Part shown: in pieces, positions 24,233 to 32,178 of the stretch
Layout: each line of letters begins with the position of its first letter
Numbering within the stretch: the first letter of the stretch is position 1
From: Methylocystaceae bacterium
GTDB lineage: Bacteria > Pseudomonadota > Alphaproteobacteria > Rhizobiales > Beijerinckiaceae
Direction: 5' to 3'
Assembly: GCA_009773555.1 (NCBI GenBank)
Contig: WSXZ01000018.1
Span: 31,209-95,208, forward strand
Length of the DNA: 64,000 nt
The notes under the pieces: generated by a model
The model's database searches: none
The model's input: only the letters and a program-made list of their open reading frames with translations
Told to the model about the DNA's origin: nothing
Position numbers and translations under genes: made by a program

Positions 24233-24844
24233 ATGGCCTTCGCCGTGAAGAATCACGTCCTGCATTGCGACGGCAAGCCCGTCGCTCAAAAACCGACGCC
24301 CAATGTCGGCGGCGTTTTGAAGCCCTCGCTGCTGATCATGCATTACACCGCCGCCCAGTCGGCGAAAGGCGCGATTTCCTGGCTGTGCAATCCAAATGCG
24401 AAAGCCTCCGCGCATCTCGTCATCGATCTCGACGGCACGGTGACGCAGCTCGCGCCGTTCAATCGCGTCGCATGGCACGCAGGCAAAAGCCTCTGGAAGC
24501 GGCGCGCCAACTGCAACGGCTTTTCGATCGGCATTGAGCTCACGAACGCCGGGCCGTTGACGAAGCTCGCCAATGGCAGATTCGCCGACGCCTACGGAAA
24601 AAATGTGCCGGCGAGCCAGGTGGCGATGCTCGCGCACAAGCTCGACAAGGGCGGCGAAAAGCCCTGGATGATCTATCCCGCCCTTCAGATCTCGGTCGCC
24701 GCCGACATCGCCAAGGCGCTCTGTGAAACCTACGGCATCAACGACATCGCCGGCCATGACGACATTGCGCCGACGCGCAAGCGCGATCCGGGTCCTGCCT
24801 TCGCCATGGAATCATTCGTCTCGCGAGTCCTCGGCCGCAAGTGA
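24233..24844 (+). CDS. N-acetylmuramoyl-L-alanine amidase (endolysin-like)
   Basis: The 203-residue enzyme is of the amidase_2/PGRP type, which cuts the bond between muramic acid and the stem peptide. Visible features are LLIMHYTA with zinc-ligand His, ASAHLVIDLDGTVTQLAPFN, VAWHAGKSLW, FSIGIELTNAG and the late zinc ligand in IAGHDDIAPTRKRDPGPAF. AAGGAG lies eight bases before ATG. It heads a compact lysis cassette, so endolysin is the likely role; no signal peptide is present, so release would depend on a holin. Confidence 0.85.
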   Translation: MAFAVKNHVLHCDGKPVAQKPTPNVGGVLKPSLLIMHYTAAQSAKGAISWLCNPNAKASAHLVIDLDGTVTQLAPFNRVAWHAGKSLWKRRANCNGFSIGIELTNAGPLTKLANGRFADAYGKNVPASQVAMLAHKLDKGGEKPWMIYPALQISVAADIAKALCETYGINDIAGHDDIAPTRKRDPGPAFAMESFVSRVLGRK

Positions 24845-24887
24845 AACCGCGCCGGCGGCTTCCGGCACTAAAAAAAAGGAGTTCCCA

Positions 24888-25064
24888 ATGCAAGGCTATC
24901 GCACCTATGTCGCCGCTGGTCTCGTCGCGCTGTTTGGCGCGCTCGCCTCGACCGACTGGATCGCCTTCCTCAACGATCCGAAGGCCGGCGCCATCGCCAT
25001 TGGTTCGGCGGCGTTGATGGCGATCATGCGCAGCATCACCTCGACGCCGCCGGGAACAGCCTGA
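24888..25064 (+). CDS. Small two-helix membrane protein, probable holin
   Basis: The 58-residue product has two hydrophobic segments (TYVAAGLVALFGALAS and AGAIAIGSAALMAIM) separated by a short polar loop. It has a strong AAAGGAG ribosome site. It lies between an endolysin-type amidase and spanin-like genes, which is the classical place for a holin. The assignment is by size, topology and context. Confidence 0.6.
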   Translation: MQGYRTYVAAGLVALFGALASTDWIAFLNDPKAGAIAIGSAALMAIMRSITSTPPGTA

Positions 25065-25065
25065 C

Positions 25066-25287
25066 ATGCCCAAGCTCATCGCGCTGGGTCTCGTCGCGGT
25101 CGCCGGCGTCGTCGCCTATGCGCTTGGGCGCGCAGCGTTGGCGCGACTTGTCGCCGGCGGCGCCGCCAACGAGAAAGCGCGGCGCGCCGAATCCGATATG
25201 CGCGCCGCCAAGCGCCAGGCCGAAATCATGGTTGAGCGCAGGAGCGTTGAAGATGTCTCGCAAGATCTCGATCATGGTCGCTTTTAG
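25066..25287 (+). CDS. Probable inner-membrane spanin (Rz-like)
   Basis: The 73-residue product has one N-terminal membrane helix (LIALGLVAVAGVVAYALG) and then a charged helix rich in Lys, Arg and Glu (NEKARRAESDMRAAKRQAEI) predicted to be coiled coil. This is the layout of i-spanins. Its 3' end overlaps a lipoprotein gene in another frame, as with Rz/Rz1. Confidence 0.55.
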   Translation: MPKLIALGLVAVAGVVAYALGRAALARLVAGGAANEKARRAESDMRAAKRQAEIMVERRSVEDVSQDLDHGRF

Positions 25288-25468
25288 CCTCGCTCTTGCG
25301 GCATGCCAGTCGACGGGCGGCGGCTGTCCGCCGCTCGTCGCCTATTCGCTCGAAGAGCAGAAGATTGCGGCGAAGCAGTTGCGCGCCTTGCCCCAAAACG
25401 CGCCTCTCGCCGCCATGATCGTCGACTACAAGAAAATGCGGGACGCCTGCCGCGCCTCGGGGAGCTGA
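25253..25468 (+). CDS. Probable outer-membrane spanin lipoprotein (Rz1-like)
   Basis: A 71-residue lipoprotein has signal sequence SRKISIMVAFSLALAAC with the lipobox LAAC at Cys18. The mature part contains a PPL segment and a short helix (SLEEQKIAAKQLRAL). The start lies 35 bases inside the preceding i-spanin-like gene in a different frame, with an AGGAGCG site upstream. Together they fit an overlapping spanin pair that fuses the two membranes during lysis. Confidence 0.6.
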   Translation: MSRKISIMVAFSLALAACQSTGGGCPPLVAYSLEEQKIAAKQLRALPQNAPLAAMIVDYKKMRDACRASGS

Positions 25469-25543
25469 GGCGCGCGGCCGCATGTTTTGACTATTCATTG
25501 CGCATTCAGGGCATTCGGCCGACTATGCGCCGGGGAGAGGCGC

Positions 25544-25912
25544 ATGCGGGCCGCCGGAGCTTGTTGGAGACGGGCGCTCACCGTCGCCGCTCTCGCGGCG
25601 ACGGCGGCTTTCGCGCGCGCCAACTCCAGCCGCGCCGAAGACGCTCCCGCGCGGCTGCAATGTTTCACCATGGCGCAGGCGCGCAGCAAAATGGAAGCGC
25701 AGAAGCTCGCCGATCCTTTCCGGTGCATGCGGGATATCGCCCTGCGGCTGCAGGCCGAACCGCTTGGCGCGCGGCTGTGCCAATTGGGCGAAGGACTTAT
25801 CTATGAGATCAGCCTGCTGCGCCGGGACGGCCACATCGTCAAGATTCTTGTCGATGCGTTCAGCGGTCGGCCTCATTCTAGCTCTATAGGCGTTGACGCT
25901 ACAGACAATTGA
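25544..25912 (+). CDS. Secreted PepSY-like protein next to a two-component system
   Basis: The 122-residue protein has a signal peptide (RRALTVAALAATAAFARANS) and a C-terminal LIYEISLLRRDGHIVKILVDAFSG, the strand pattern of PepSY-type domains. GGGGAGAGG precedes the ATG. It lies 22 bases upstream of a response regulator and in the same orientation. In rhizobia a small periplasmic protein (FeuN) restrains the FeuPQ system and is encoded next to it, so a similar inhibitory role is possible here but not shown. Confidence 0.6.
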   Translation: MRAAGACWRRALTVAALAATAAFARANSSRAEDAPARLQCFTMAQARSKMEAQKLADPFRCMRDIALRLQAEPLGARLCQLGEGLIYEISLLRRDGHIVKILVDAFSGRPHSSSIGVDATDN

Positions 25913-25934
25913 ATCTCGCACGCAGGAGGACGCA

Positions 25935-26618
25935 TTGCGGCTGCTGGTCGTTGAAGACGACAAGGATTTGAACCGCCAGATCGTTCGTGCGCTCGAGCAG
26001 TCGGGCTATGCGGTGGACCGCGCCTACGATGGCGAGGAAGGTTGCCATCTCGGCGAAACGGAACCCTACGACGCCGTCGTCCTCGACATCGGTCTGCCGA
26101 AGAAGGACGGCGTGACCATTCTCGAAGAATGGCGCGCGGCGGGACGCGACATGCCGGTGCTGATCCTCACCGCGCGCGACCGCTGGAGCGACAAGGTGCA
26201 AGGCTTCGACGCCGGCGCCGATGATTATGTTGCAAAACCATTCCACATGGAGGAGGTGCTGGCGCGCATCCGCGCGCTGCTGCGCCGCGCGACGGGCCAC
26301 GCGACGAATGAAATCGTCTGCGGCGCGGTGCGACTCGACACCAAGGCCGGCCGCGTCGTCGTGGACGGCGCGCCCGTGAAGCTCACGTCGCACGAATACC
26401 GGCTGCTCGCCTATCTGATGCATCACAGCGGACGCGTCGTAGCCCGCAGCGAAATCATCGAGCATTTATACGATCAGGATTTCGATCGCGACTCGAACAC
26501 GATCGAAGTCTTCGTCGGCAGGTTGCGCAAAAAGCTTGGCGTCGATCTGATCCAGACCGTGCGCGGGCTGGGCTACATGGCGGCCGCGCCGGCAAAGGAC
26601 GCCGGCTATAAGCGCTAG
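25935..26618 (+). CDS. OmpR/PhoP-family response regulator (FeuP-like)
   Basis: The 227-residue protein has a receiver domain with acidic pocket EDD (residues 7-9), phosphoacceptor Asp51 in VVLDIGLPKKDG and Lys in VAKPFHMEEV, and a winged-helix DNA-binding domain (LTSHEYRLLAYLMHHSGRVV, FVGRLRKKLG, TVRGLGYM). The TTG at 25935 is chosen because AGGAGGA lies four bases upstream and MRLLVVEDD is the normal family start. The closest architecture is PhoP/FeuP of rhizobia. Confidence 0.85.
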   Translation: MRLLVVEDDKDLNRQIVRALEQSGYAVDRAYDGEEGCHLGETEPYDAVVLDIGLPKKDGVTILEEWRAAGRDMPVLILTARDRWSDKVQGFDAGADDYVAKPFHMEEVLARIRALLRRATGHATNEIVCGAVRLDTKAGRVVVDGAPVKLTSHEYRLLAYLMHHSGRVVARSEIIEHLYDQDFDRDSNTIEVFVGRLRKKLGVDLIQTVRGLGYMAAAPAKDAGYKR

Positions 26619-26622
26619 GCGC

Positions 26623-27999
26623 ATGCCCCTTTCCTTCGTCTCCATTCGCTCCATCGCCGCGCGTCTGTTCCTGACTGCGGCGGCGATGAGTTCGGTCGTG
26701 CTGATCGTCGCCAGCATTCTTCTTACCGCCTACTACCGAAGCGAAGCGGAAGAGGTTTTCGAACGTCGCCTCGACGTTTACCTGCGCGCCATCGTCGCGG
26801 ACGTGTCCGAGTCGGGACAGGAGGGACGCACCGGCCCTGGCCAGCTCGGCGACCCGCAGTTCGAATTGCCGGGCTCGGGGTGGTACTGGCAGATCACGCG
26901 TCTCGACGACAAGTCTCATGACATCAAGGCGTCGCGCTCGCTCTTCGCCAACACGCTGCCCAAGCTCTCAGAGCTTGGCGTCGCAGCGGAGGTCGGCGGC
27001 TTTCGTCGCGGCTACGGGCCTGGCCCGGACGGGCGCAGGCTGCGCATCGTCGAGCGCGTCATAGACGTCGGTGACGTCGGCATCTATCTCGTGCAGGTCG
27101 CAGGCAGCGGCGAAGAGATGGAAGAGCAAATCGCCCGCTTTCGATTCGCGCTGATCGTCGCTTTCGCGGCGCTCGCGATTGCGCTCGCCATCGGCGCCGC
27201 CTTCCAGGTCCGCTTCGGCTTGCGGCCTTTGAGGCAATTGCAGCGCGAACTCGCATCAATCCGCGGCGGCGAACGGGAGCGCATCATCGACGCCTACCCG
27301 AGCGAAGTCGCGCCGCTCGCCGAAGAGCTCAATCTGCTGATCAGCGCCAATCGCGACATTCTCGAACGCGCGCGCACGCAGGTCGGCAATCTCGCCCATG
27401 CGCTGAAAACGCCGCTCTCCGTCATCGTCAATGAAGCCGATTCCGCGCCAGGGCAACTCGCCGGGAAAGTTCAAGAACAGGCGCAGATCATGCGCGATCA
27501 GATCTCCTTCTATCTCGACCGGGCGCGCGCGGCGGCGCGCGGCGGCGCGCTCGGCGCCGCGACGCAGATTGCGCCGTCGATCGAGGCCTTGCTGCGCGCC
27601 TTTAGTAAAATCTATGGCGACAAGGGCGTGATCTTTTCCGGCGGCGCCGATCCGCGTCTGCGCTTTCTTGGCGAGCGCCAGGACCTCGAAGAAATGATCG
27701 GCAATCTCCTCGACAACGCCGGCAAATGGGCGAAGAGCCGGGTGACAATCGATGTCTGCGTCGAAGGCGCGTCGCGGCCGACGCTGCGCGTCACTATCGA
27801 CGACGACGGGCCGGGACTTGCTTCGCATTTGCGCGCGGCGGCGACGCAGCGTGGGCGGCGTCTCGACGAAACCAAGCCCGGATCAGGTCTCGGCCTGTCG
27901 ATTGTCGTCGATCTCGCCGCCGCCTATGGCGGCTCGCTGCAGCTCAACGACAGCCCCAGCGGCGGTTTGCACGCAGAGCTTCGATTGCCGGGGTTTTGA
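26623..27999 (+). CDS. Sensor histidine kinase (PhoQ/FeuQ-like)
   Basis: The 458-residue kinase has two membrane helices (about residues 10-35 and 180-200) flanking a roughly 140-residue periplasmic sensor. A HAMP-like segment follows, then a histidine motif LAHALKTPLSVIVNEA with the phosphorylated His, and ATP-binding N, G1 and G2 boxes (NLLDNAGKWA, DDDGPG, GSGLGLSIV). It starts four bases after the regulator stop, so the two are co-expressed. The ligand is unknown; relatives sense divalent cations, envelope stress or osmolarity. Confidence 0.88.
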   Translation: MPLSFVSIRSIAARLFLTAAAMSSVVLIVASILLTAYYRSEAEEVFERRLDVYLRAIVADVSESGQEGRTGPGQLGDPQFELPGSGWYWQITRLDDKSHDIKASRSLFANTLPKLSELGVAAEVGGFRRGYGPGPDGRRLRIVERVIDVGDVGIYLVQVAGSGEEMEEQIARFRFALIVAFAALAIALAIGAAFQVRFGLRPLRQLQRELASIRGGERERIIDAYPSEVAPLAEELNLLISANRDILERARTQVGNLAHALKTPLSVIVNEADSAPGQLAGKVQEQAQIMRDQISFYLDRARAAARGGALGAATQIAPSIEALLRAFSKIYGDKGVIFSGGADPRLRFLGERQDLEEMIGNLLDNAGKWAKSRVTIDVCVEGASRPTLRVTIDDDGPGLASHLRAAATQRGRRLDETKPGSGLGLSIVVDLAAAYGGSLQLNDSPSGGLHAELRLPGF

Positions 28000-28075
28000 A
28001 CTGCGTGGGTCCGGCCCTAAGCAAGGCCCCGGACCGATCAGCGATCGAACGGGCCGCCGCGATTCGGGCGGCGCG

Positions 28076-28471
28076 TCACTCTTCTTCGAGATCGAAATCG
28101 AGAATGGCGACTTGCAGCGTGAAGCTCGACAGCTTCGGATCGTCAGCGGAGATGACGCCAAGAAATTCGCCGTCGGCGTTGAGTTCGACGGAATCCATTT
28201 TCCGCCCGCGCGCCACAATCGACAAGCGATCGTTTTCGAAGAGCTTGCGCAAATAGGACTGCAGCACTTCGCGTCCGACGGGAATTTTCATCTCGAAGGC
28301 GAAAGAACGATCGCCGTCTTCGTCGTCGACCGAGATCGAAGCGATCCTTCGCTCGCCAAGATGCACGGCGGCGTCGTCCGGATTCTTCGGATCCGCTGTG
28401 ACGCGAACGCCCTCATTGCCGAGCGAACGGCGCAGGAACGCCTGCAGTTTTCGCAACTCGGTTTTATCCAA
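28076..28471 (-). CDS. DUF3126 family protein
   Basis: The 131-residue protein matches DUF3126, a small alphaproteobacterial family of unknown function: MDKTELRKLQAFLRRSLGNE, VHLGERRIASISVDDEDGDRSF and EMKIPVGREVLQSYLRKLFEN. It ends in an acidic tail (DLEEE). It converges on the histidine kinase gene. Confidence 0.85.
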   Translation of the reverse strand: MDKTELRKLQAFLRRSLGNEGVRVTADPKNPDDAAVHLGERRIASISVDDEDGDRSFAFEMKIPVGREVLQSYLRKLFENDRLSIVARGRKMDSVELNADGEFLGVISADDPKLSSFTLQVAILDFDLEEE

Positions 28472-28542
28472 ACGCCCGCCCTCGTTCAGCGATCAGCTTC
28501 ATTCCCTCTGCCACGACGCCTTTCGCCGAGCAAGAGCGCAAG

Positions 28543-28571
28543 AAAAACGCCCGGCGGAGAGCCGCCGGGCG
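28543..28571 (-). terminator. Intrinsic terminator on the minus strand
   Basis: CGCCCGGCGG (28548-28557) pairs perfectly with CCGCCGGGCG (28562-28571) around a four-base loop. AAAAA at 28543-28547 becomes a T-run after the hairpin on the minus strand. It would end the proline-rich secreted protein gene upstream of DUF3126. Confidence 0.75.
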
Positions 28572-28593
28572 ACGACAAAAAGCGCGAAGAGCG

Positions 28594-29106
28594 TTATTCG
28601 CCTGCGGCCTTCAGCCTCTTGTTGCATTCGCTCCAATATTTTGGCCAGGTCATTTTTGAACCGGCCTTTTTGAGCTCAGCTTTTTTCGCCTTCCATTCCT
28701 CGCTGCATTTCTTCTGGCGCTCGCGCGTCGCGGTTTTCGGGTCCGTCGCGGGTTTGGGGCTCGGGGTCGCTTCGGTCGCGGCGGGCGGAGGAGTCGGCTC
28801 GACGGGCTTGGTTTCGGTCACCGGCGGCGGCGTAGGCTTCGACTCTGCGGCGGCCGGCGGCGGCGTCTCGGGCTTCGCCTCGGCAGGCTTGGTCTGCTCG
28901 GCGAGCCGCCCGCGACAGGCTTTCAAAAATTCCTGCCAGCTCTGACCGCCGAGTTCGTTGGCGGCCTTAGCCGCCTGGTATTGCGATCCGCATTCCTTCA
29001 ATACATTGGCCTGCGCATACGCGTCCCCCGAGCTCGCGGCGAGGGCGACGGCGACGGCCAGAGCGCCGCCGGCCGCAGCGTAAGAAACAGCGATACGGAT
29101 CCCCAT
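28594..29106 (-). CDS. Secreted proline-rich protein
   Basis: The 170-residue protein has a signal peptide (GIRIAVSYAAAGGALAVAVA, cleavage near DAYAQA), a first Cys-containing helix (LKECGSQYQAAKAANELGG), a roughly 60-residue Pro/Thr/Glu-rich linker, and a C-terminal repeat of the same type of helix (QKKCSEEWKAKKAELKKAGS and WPKYWSECNKRLKAAG). The two Cys-bearing modules look like an internal duplication similar to PsiF-like repeats. Start MGIRI (29106) is preferred because GGAGA lies six bases upstream; MEIYMG at 29118 is an alternative. Confidence 0.7.
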   Translation of the reverse strand: MGIRIAVSYAAAGGALAVAVALAASSGDAYAQANVLKECGSQYQAAKAANELGGQSWQEFLKACRGRLAEQTKPAEAKPETPPPAAAESKPTPPPVTETKPVEPTPPPAATEATPSPKPATDPKTATRERQKKCSEEWKAKKAELKKAGSKMTWPKYWSECNKRLKAAGE

Positions 29107-29293
29107 ATAAATCTCCATTGATGGACGGCGCGAACTGAGCCGCAACAACTGCGACGGCGCAATAGAAGCAGGACGCGCGCCATCTGCGCCCGCCGGGGCC
29201 GACGATAGTCCCAACTTGGTTGTGAACGCAATCCGAACGCGCGATAAAGCCCGAGCACGCGGCGTTTTTTCGTCGGCTTTTTAAAGGTGAGTC

Positions 29294-29923
29294 TTGGCAA
29301 GCGTTCGGGAACAGCCGGCAAGTTGGCGCGAACTCGCGGTCGTGTCCCATCTCGACGGGCTGAAACGCTGTCCGTGGCCCGGCGTCGATCCGCTTTACCT
29401 CGACTATCACGACAACGAGTGGGGGAGGCCCGAGCGGGACGGCCGGGCGCTCTTTGAAAAGCTGACGCTCGACGGCTTTCAGGCTGGCCTCTCGTGGATC
29501 ACCATTCTGCGCAAGCGTGAGGCGTTTCGCGCCGCCTTCGACGGATTCGATCCGGCAAAGATCGCGAGATTTGATCAGAAGCGCGTCGCGGCGCTGATGG
29601 GCAATGATGCAATCGTGCGCAACCGCGCAAAAATCGAAGGCGCCGTGCTCTCGGCGCAGGCGTGGCTGGAGATTGAGGCGACGACCGGCTTTTCGGCTTA
29701 TCTGTGGGATTTCGTGGACGGGCGGCCGATCGTCAATCAGTGGACGCGCATGAGCGACGTGCCGACGCAAACCCCGCTTTCCGAACGCCTCTCTAAAGGT
29801 CTCAAGGCGCGCGGCTTCAAATTCTGCGGACCGACGATCGTCTACGCCTTCATGCAGGCGGTCGGCATGGTGGACGATCATCTGACGGGCTGCCATCGCC
29901 ACGCAGGGGGCGAGGGCGGCTAA
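29294..29923 (+). CDS. tag: DNA-3-methyladenine glycosylase I
   Basis: The enzyme removes 3-methyladenine from alkylated DNA. The 209-residue protein shows KRCPWPGVDPLYLDYHDNEWG, LFEKLTLDGFQAGLSWITIL, KREAFRAAFDGFDPAKIA and the C-terminal FKFCGPTIVYAFMQAVGMVDDH with GCHRH, which supplies Cys/His zinc ligands typical of Tag. The TTG start at 29294 has AAAGGTGAG upstream. Confidence 0.92.
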   Translation: MASVREQPASWRELAVVSHLDGLKRCPWPGVDPLYLDYHDNEWGRPERDGRALFEKLTLDGFQAGLSWITILRKREAFRAAFDGFDPAKIARFDQKRVAALMGNDAIVRNRAKIEGAVLSAQAWLEIEATTGFSAYLWDFVDGRPIVNQWTRMSDVPTQTPLSERLSKGLKARGFKFCGPTIVYAFMQAVGMVDDHLTGCHRHAGGEGG

Positions 29924-29927
29924 CGCG

Positions 29928-30560
29928 ATGCGCTCCCCCCCAGCGAAAAATCGCGGGCGGCCGACGCCCGGCGAAGCGCCCCGCGCCTGGCAACGTATGT
30001 TATCCGGACGCCGGCTCGATCTGCTCGACCCTTCGCCGCTCGACGTGGAGATCGAAGATATCGCGCATGGGCTCGCGCGCGTCGCGCGCTGGAACGGTCA
30101 GACAATCGGCGCGCATATTTTCTCGGTCGCGCAACACAGCATGCTTGTGGAAAAGATCGCGAGCGCGCTCGACCCCGCGATGGGCCGAACGGAGCGGCTT
30201 TACATGTTGCTGCATGACGCGCCGGAATATGTGATCGGCGATATGATCTCCCCGTTCAAGGCGGCGATCGGCGACGCATACAAAAGCGTCGAGGACCGCA
30301 TATTGGGCGCAATTCTCCTGCGCTTCTCTTTGCCGCCGACGCCCACCTCCGCACTGCGGCGCCTGTGCAAAGAGGCCGATCGCGCCGCCGCTTTTTTTGA
30401 GGCCGTGCAGCTTGCGGGCTTTACACGGGGCGAAGCCGAGCGCATCTTCGGCCGCCCGGCGATCCCGCCGCAGCCCTTCATAGACGAACTCGCCCCGGCT
30501 CCCATTGAGGAGACGCAGGCGCGTTTTCTCGCTCGGTTTCGGGCGGTCGACGAAAGTTGA
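29928..30560 (+). CDS. HD-domain hydrolase, YfbR-like
   Basis: The 210-residue protein has the YfbR-type HD layout: DIAHGLARVARWNGQT, FSVAQHSMLV with first His, LLHDAPEYVIGDMISPFK with the HD pair, and a late EADRAAAF with the last metal ligand. Members are metal-dependent phosphohydrolases acting on deoxynucleotide monophosphates. It begins four bases after tag and probably shares its transcript with the next two genes. Confidence 0.82.
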   Translation: MRSPPAKNRGRPTPGEAPRAWQRMLSGRRLDLLDPSPLDVEIEDIAHGLARVARWNGQTIGAHIFSVAQHSMLVEKIASALDPAMGRTERLYMLLHDAPEYVIGDMISPFKAAIGDAYKSVEDRILGAILLRFSLPPTPTSALRRLCKEADRAAAFFEAVQLAGFTRGEAERIFGRPAIPPQPFIDELAPAPIEETQARFLARFRAVDES

Positions 30561-30581
30561 AGAAGAACGTCGGGGAGAGAA

Positions 30582-31106
30582 ATGCCGAATGGGCGCCTGT
30601 ACGTCTGTTCCCTGACTAAGGTGGTCGACACGGTGCGCGAAAGCGGCGCACGCTCGCTTGTCACCATTCTTACCGCCGGGGCGTCGCTTGTTCGGCCTTG
30701 CGAAATCTCCCGCGAGCGCCATTTGCGCATCGCTGTCTCCGATATCGATGCGCCGCGGGGAGGGCACGTCCTCCCGGGCGAGGAACATATCAATCGGCTG
30801 CTTGCTTTCCTTGAGGAATGGGACCGCTCCGCGCCGCTCGTCATACACTGCTACGCTGGGGTGAGCCGATCGCCCGCGGCGGCTTTTGTCGCGGCCTGTG
30901 CTTTAGCGCCGCATCGCAGCGAAATGGAGATCGCGCGCGAACTGCGCCGCGTCTCGCCGACCGCGACCCCGAACAGACGGATGGTCGCGCTCGCCGACGA
31001 AAGGCTCGAGCGGAACGGGCGAATGTCCGCCGCGATCGCCGCGATCGGACGCGGGACGGACTGCTATGAGGGAGCGCCCTTCGCCCTGGAATTCGCCGAC
31101 GCCTAG
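30582..31106 (+). CDS. Tyrosine/dual-specificity phosphatase-like protein
   Basis: The 174-residue protein has the phosphatase signature HCYAGVSRSPAAAF (Cys-x5-Arg) at about residues 87-100 and an upstream general-acid Asp candidate in VSDIDAPRGG. It is of the small family found in many Hyphomicrobiales next to NAD regulator genes. Its 3' end overlaps the regulator gene by about 40 bases. Confidence 0.8.
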   Translation: MPNGRLYVCSLTKVVDTVRESGARSLVTILTAGASLVRPCEISRERHLRIAVSDIDAPRGGHVLPGEEHINRLLAFLEEWDRSAPLVIHCYAGVSRSPAAAFVAACALAPHRSEMEIARELRRVSPTATPNRRMVALADERLERNGRMSAAIAAIGRGTDCYEGAPFALEFADA

Positions 31107-32094
31107 CCGAGCCGCGGAAGAGCTCGCGCCGCTTTCCCCGCCCGTCGAAATCGGCCTGACCGCCGCAATCGTCGCCGTTCGAGACGACGAGCCCTTGATC
31201 CTGACGACGCGCGCGGACGGGCCGGCCAGCATCGCCGCCCTTCCCTCCGGACCTTTCGACCCGATCCGCCATCGCACCTTTGAGATCGGCCTGCGTGAAT
31301 GGGTCGCCGAGCAGACCGGCGCGCCGCTGGGCTATGTCGAGCAACTCTATACCTTCGGCGATCGCGGACGCCACGCCCGCGCCGGCGACCGCGATCCGCA
31401 CGTCGTCTCGGTCGGCTATTTGGCGTTGACGCGCATCCGCGACGACGCCGATCGGCGCGCAAGCGCCTGGCGGAGCTGGCATGATTTCTTTCCCTGGGAG
31501 GATTGGCGCAAAGGTCCGCCGGTGGTGCTCGAGGAAACGATCGCGCCGGGATTGACGGACTGGGTGGCCGAGGCGCCGGACGCGGTCTCCTCCTCGGGCG
31601 TCTCGCGCCGGGTGCGGGTCAATCTTCTCTTCGGCGGCAAGGGACGCGCGTTTAATGAGGAGAACGTCCTTGAGCGCTACGAGCTTCTGTACGAGGCCGG
31701 GCTTCTCGAGGAGGCGCTCCGCGATGGCCGCGAATCGGCGGAGAAACGGGCGCCGCTGACGCCGCTCGGGACCCCGATGCGCCATGACCATCGCCGCATT
31801 CTCGCCACAGCCATGGGCAGGCTGCGCGCCAAGATGAAATATCGGCCGGTGATCTTCGAGTTGATGGCGTCCGAGTTCACGCTGACTGAGCTGCAGCGGA
31901 CAGTAGAAGCCATCGCTGGCCGACATCTGCACAAGCAGAACTTCCGCCGTCTTGTGGAATCAACGGCCATTGTCGAGCCGACGGGGGAAATGTCCTTAAA
32001 GACAGGCGGACGCCCGGCGGCTCTATTCCATTTTCGCCGCAATGTTCTGCAAGAAAGGCCCGCGCCAGGGCTTCGCGTCGGCATCCGAGGCTGA
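31066..32094 (+). CDS. NrtR-like NAD metabolism regulator
   Basis: The 342-residue protein combines an N-terminal Nudix-like fold (VEIGLTAAIVAVRDDEPLIL, GLREWVAEQTGAPLGYVEQL, HVVSVGYLALTRI) with a C-terminal winged helix (KYRPVIFELMASEFTLTELQ, LHKQNFRRLVESTAIVEPTG). This is the arrangement of NrtR-type repressors that control NAD synthesis in response to ADP-ribose. The classical catalytic Nudix box is degenerate, as is usual in the regulators. The exact start is uncertain because of the overlap with the phosphatase gene. Confidence 0.78.
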   Translation: MRERPSPWNSPTPSRAAEELAPLSPPVEIGLTAAIVAVRDDEPLILTTRADGPASIAALPSGPFDPIRHRTFEIGLREWVAEQTGAPLGYVEQLYTFGDRGRHARAGDRDPHVVSVGYLALTRIRDDADRRASAWRSWHDFFPWEDWRKGPPVVLEETIAPGLTDWVAEAPDAVSSSGVSRRVRVNLLFGGKGRAFNEENVLERYELLYEAGLLEEALRDGRESAEKRAPLTPLGTPMRHDHRRILATAMGRLRAKMKYRPVIFELMASEFTLTELQRTVEAIAGRHLHKQNFRRLVESTAIVEPTGEMSLKTGGRPAALFHFRRNVLQERPAPGLRVGIRG

Positions 32095-32178
32095 TGTCCC
32101 GCCTTTAAGGCGATGTTCACCGCGACATGGTGAATGTTCGCTGAAGCGAAGCCGCAATGCGTAGAGTAGAGGTGCGTC

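Noticed and set aside
1786..25468. Interpretation as an intact temperate prophage
   Set aside because: No integrase, repressor, replication or att-type repeat is seen around this cluster, and gene order matches Rhodobacter-type GTA; the terminase is broken.
27752..28945. 397-codon plus-strand frame across the kinase end, DUF3126 and the proline-rich gene
   Set aside because: It overlaps three recognised genes in other frames and has no coherent domain.
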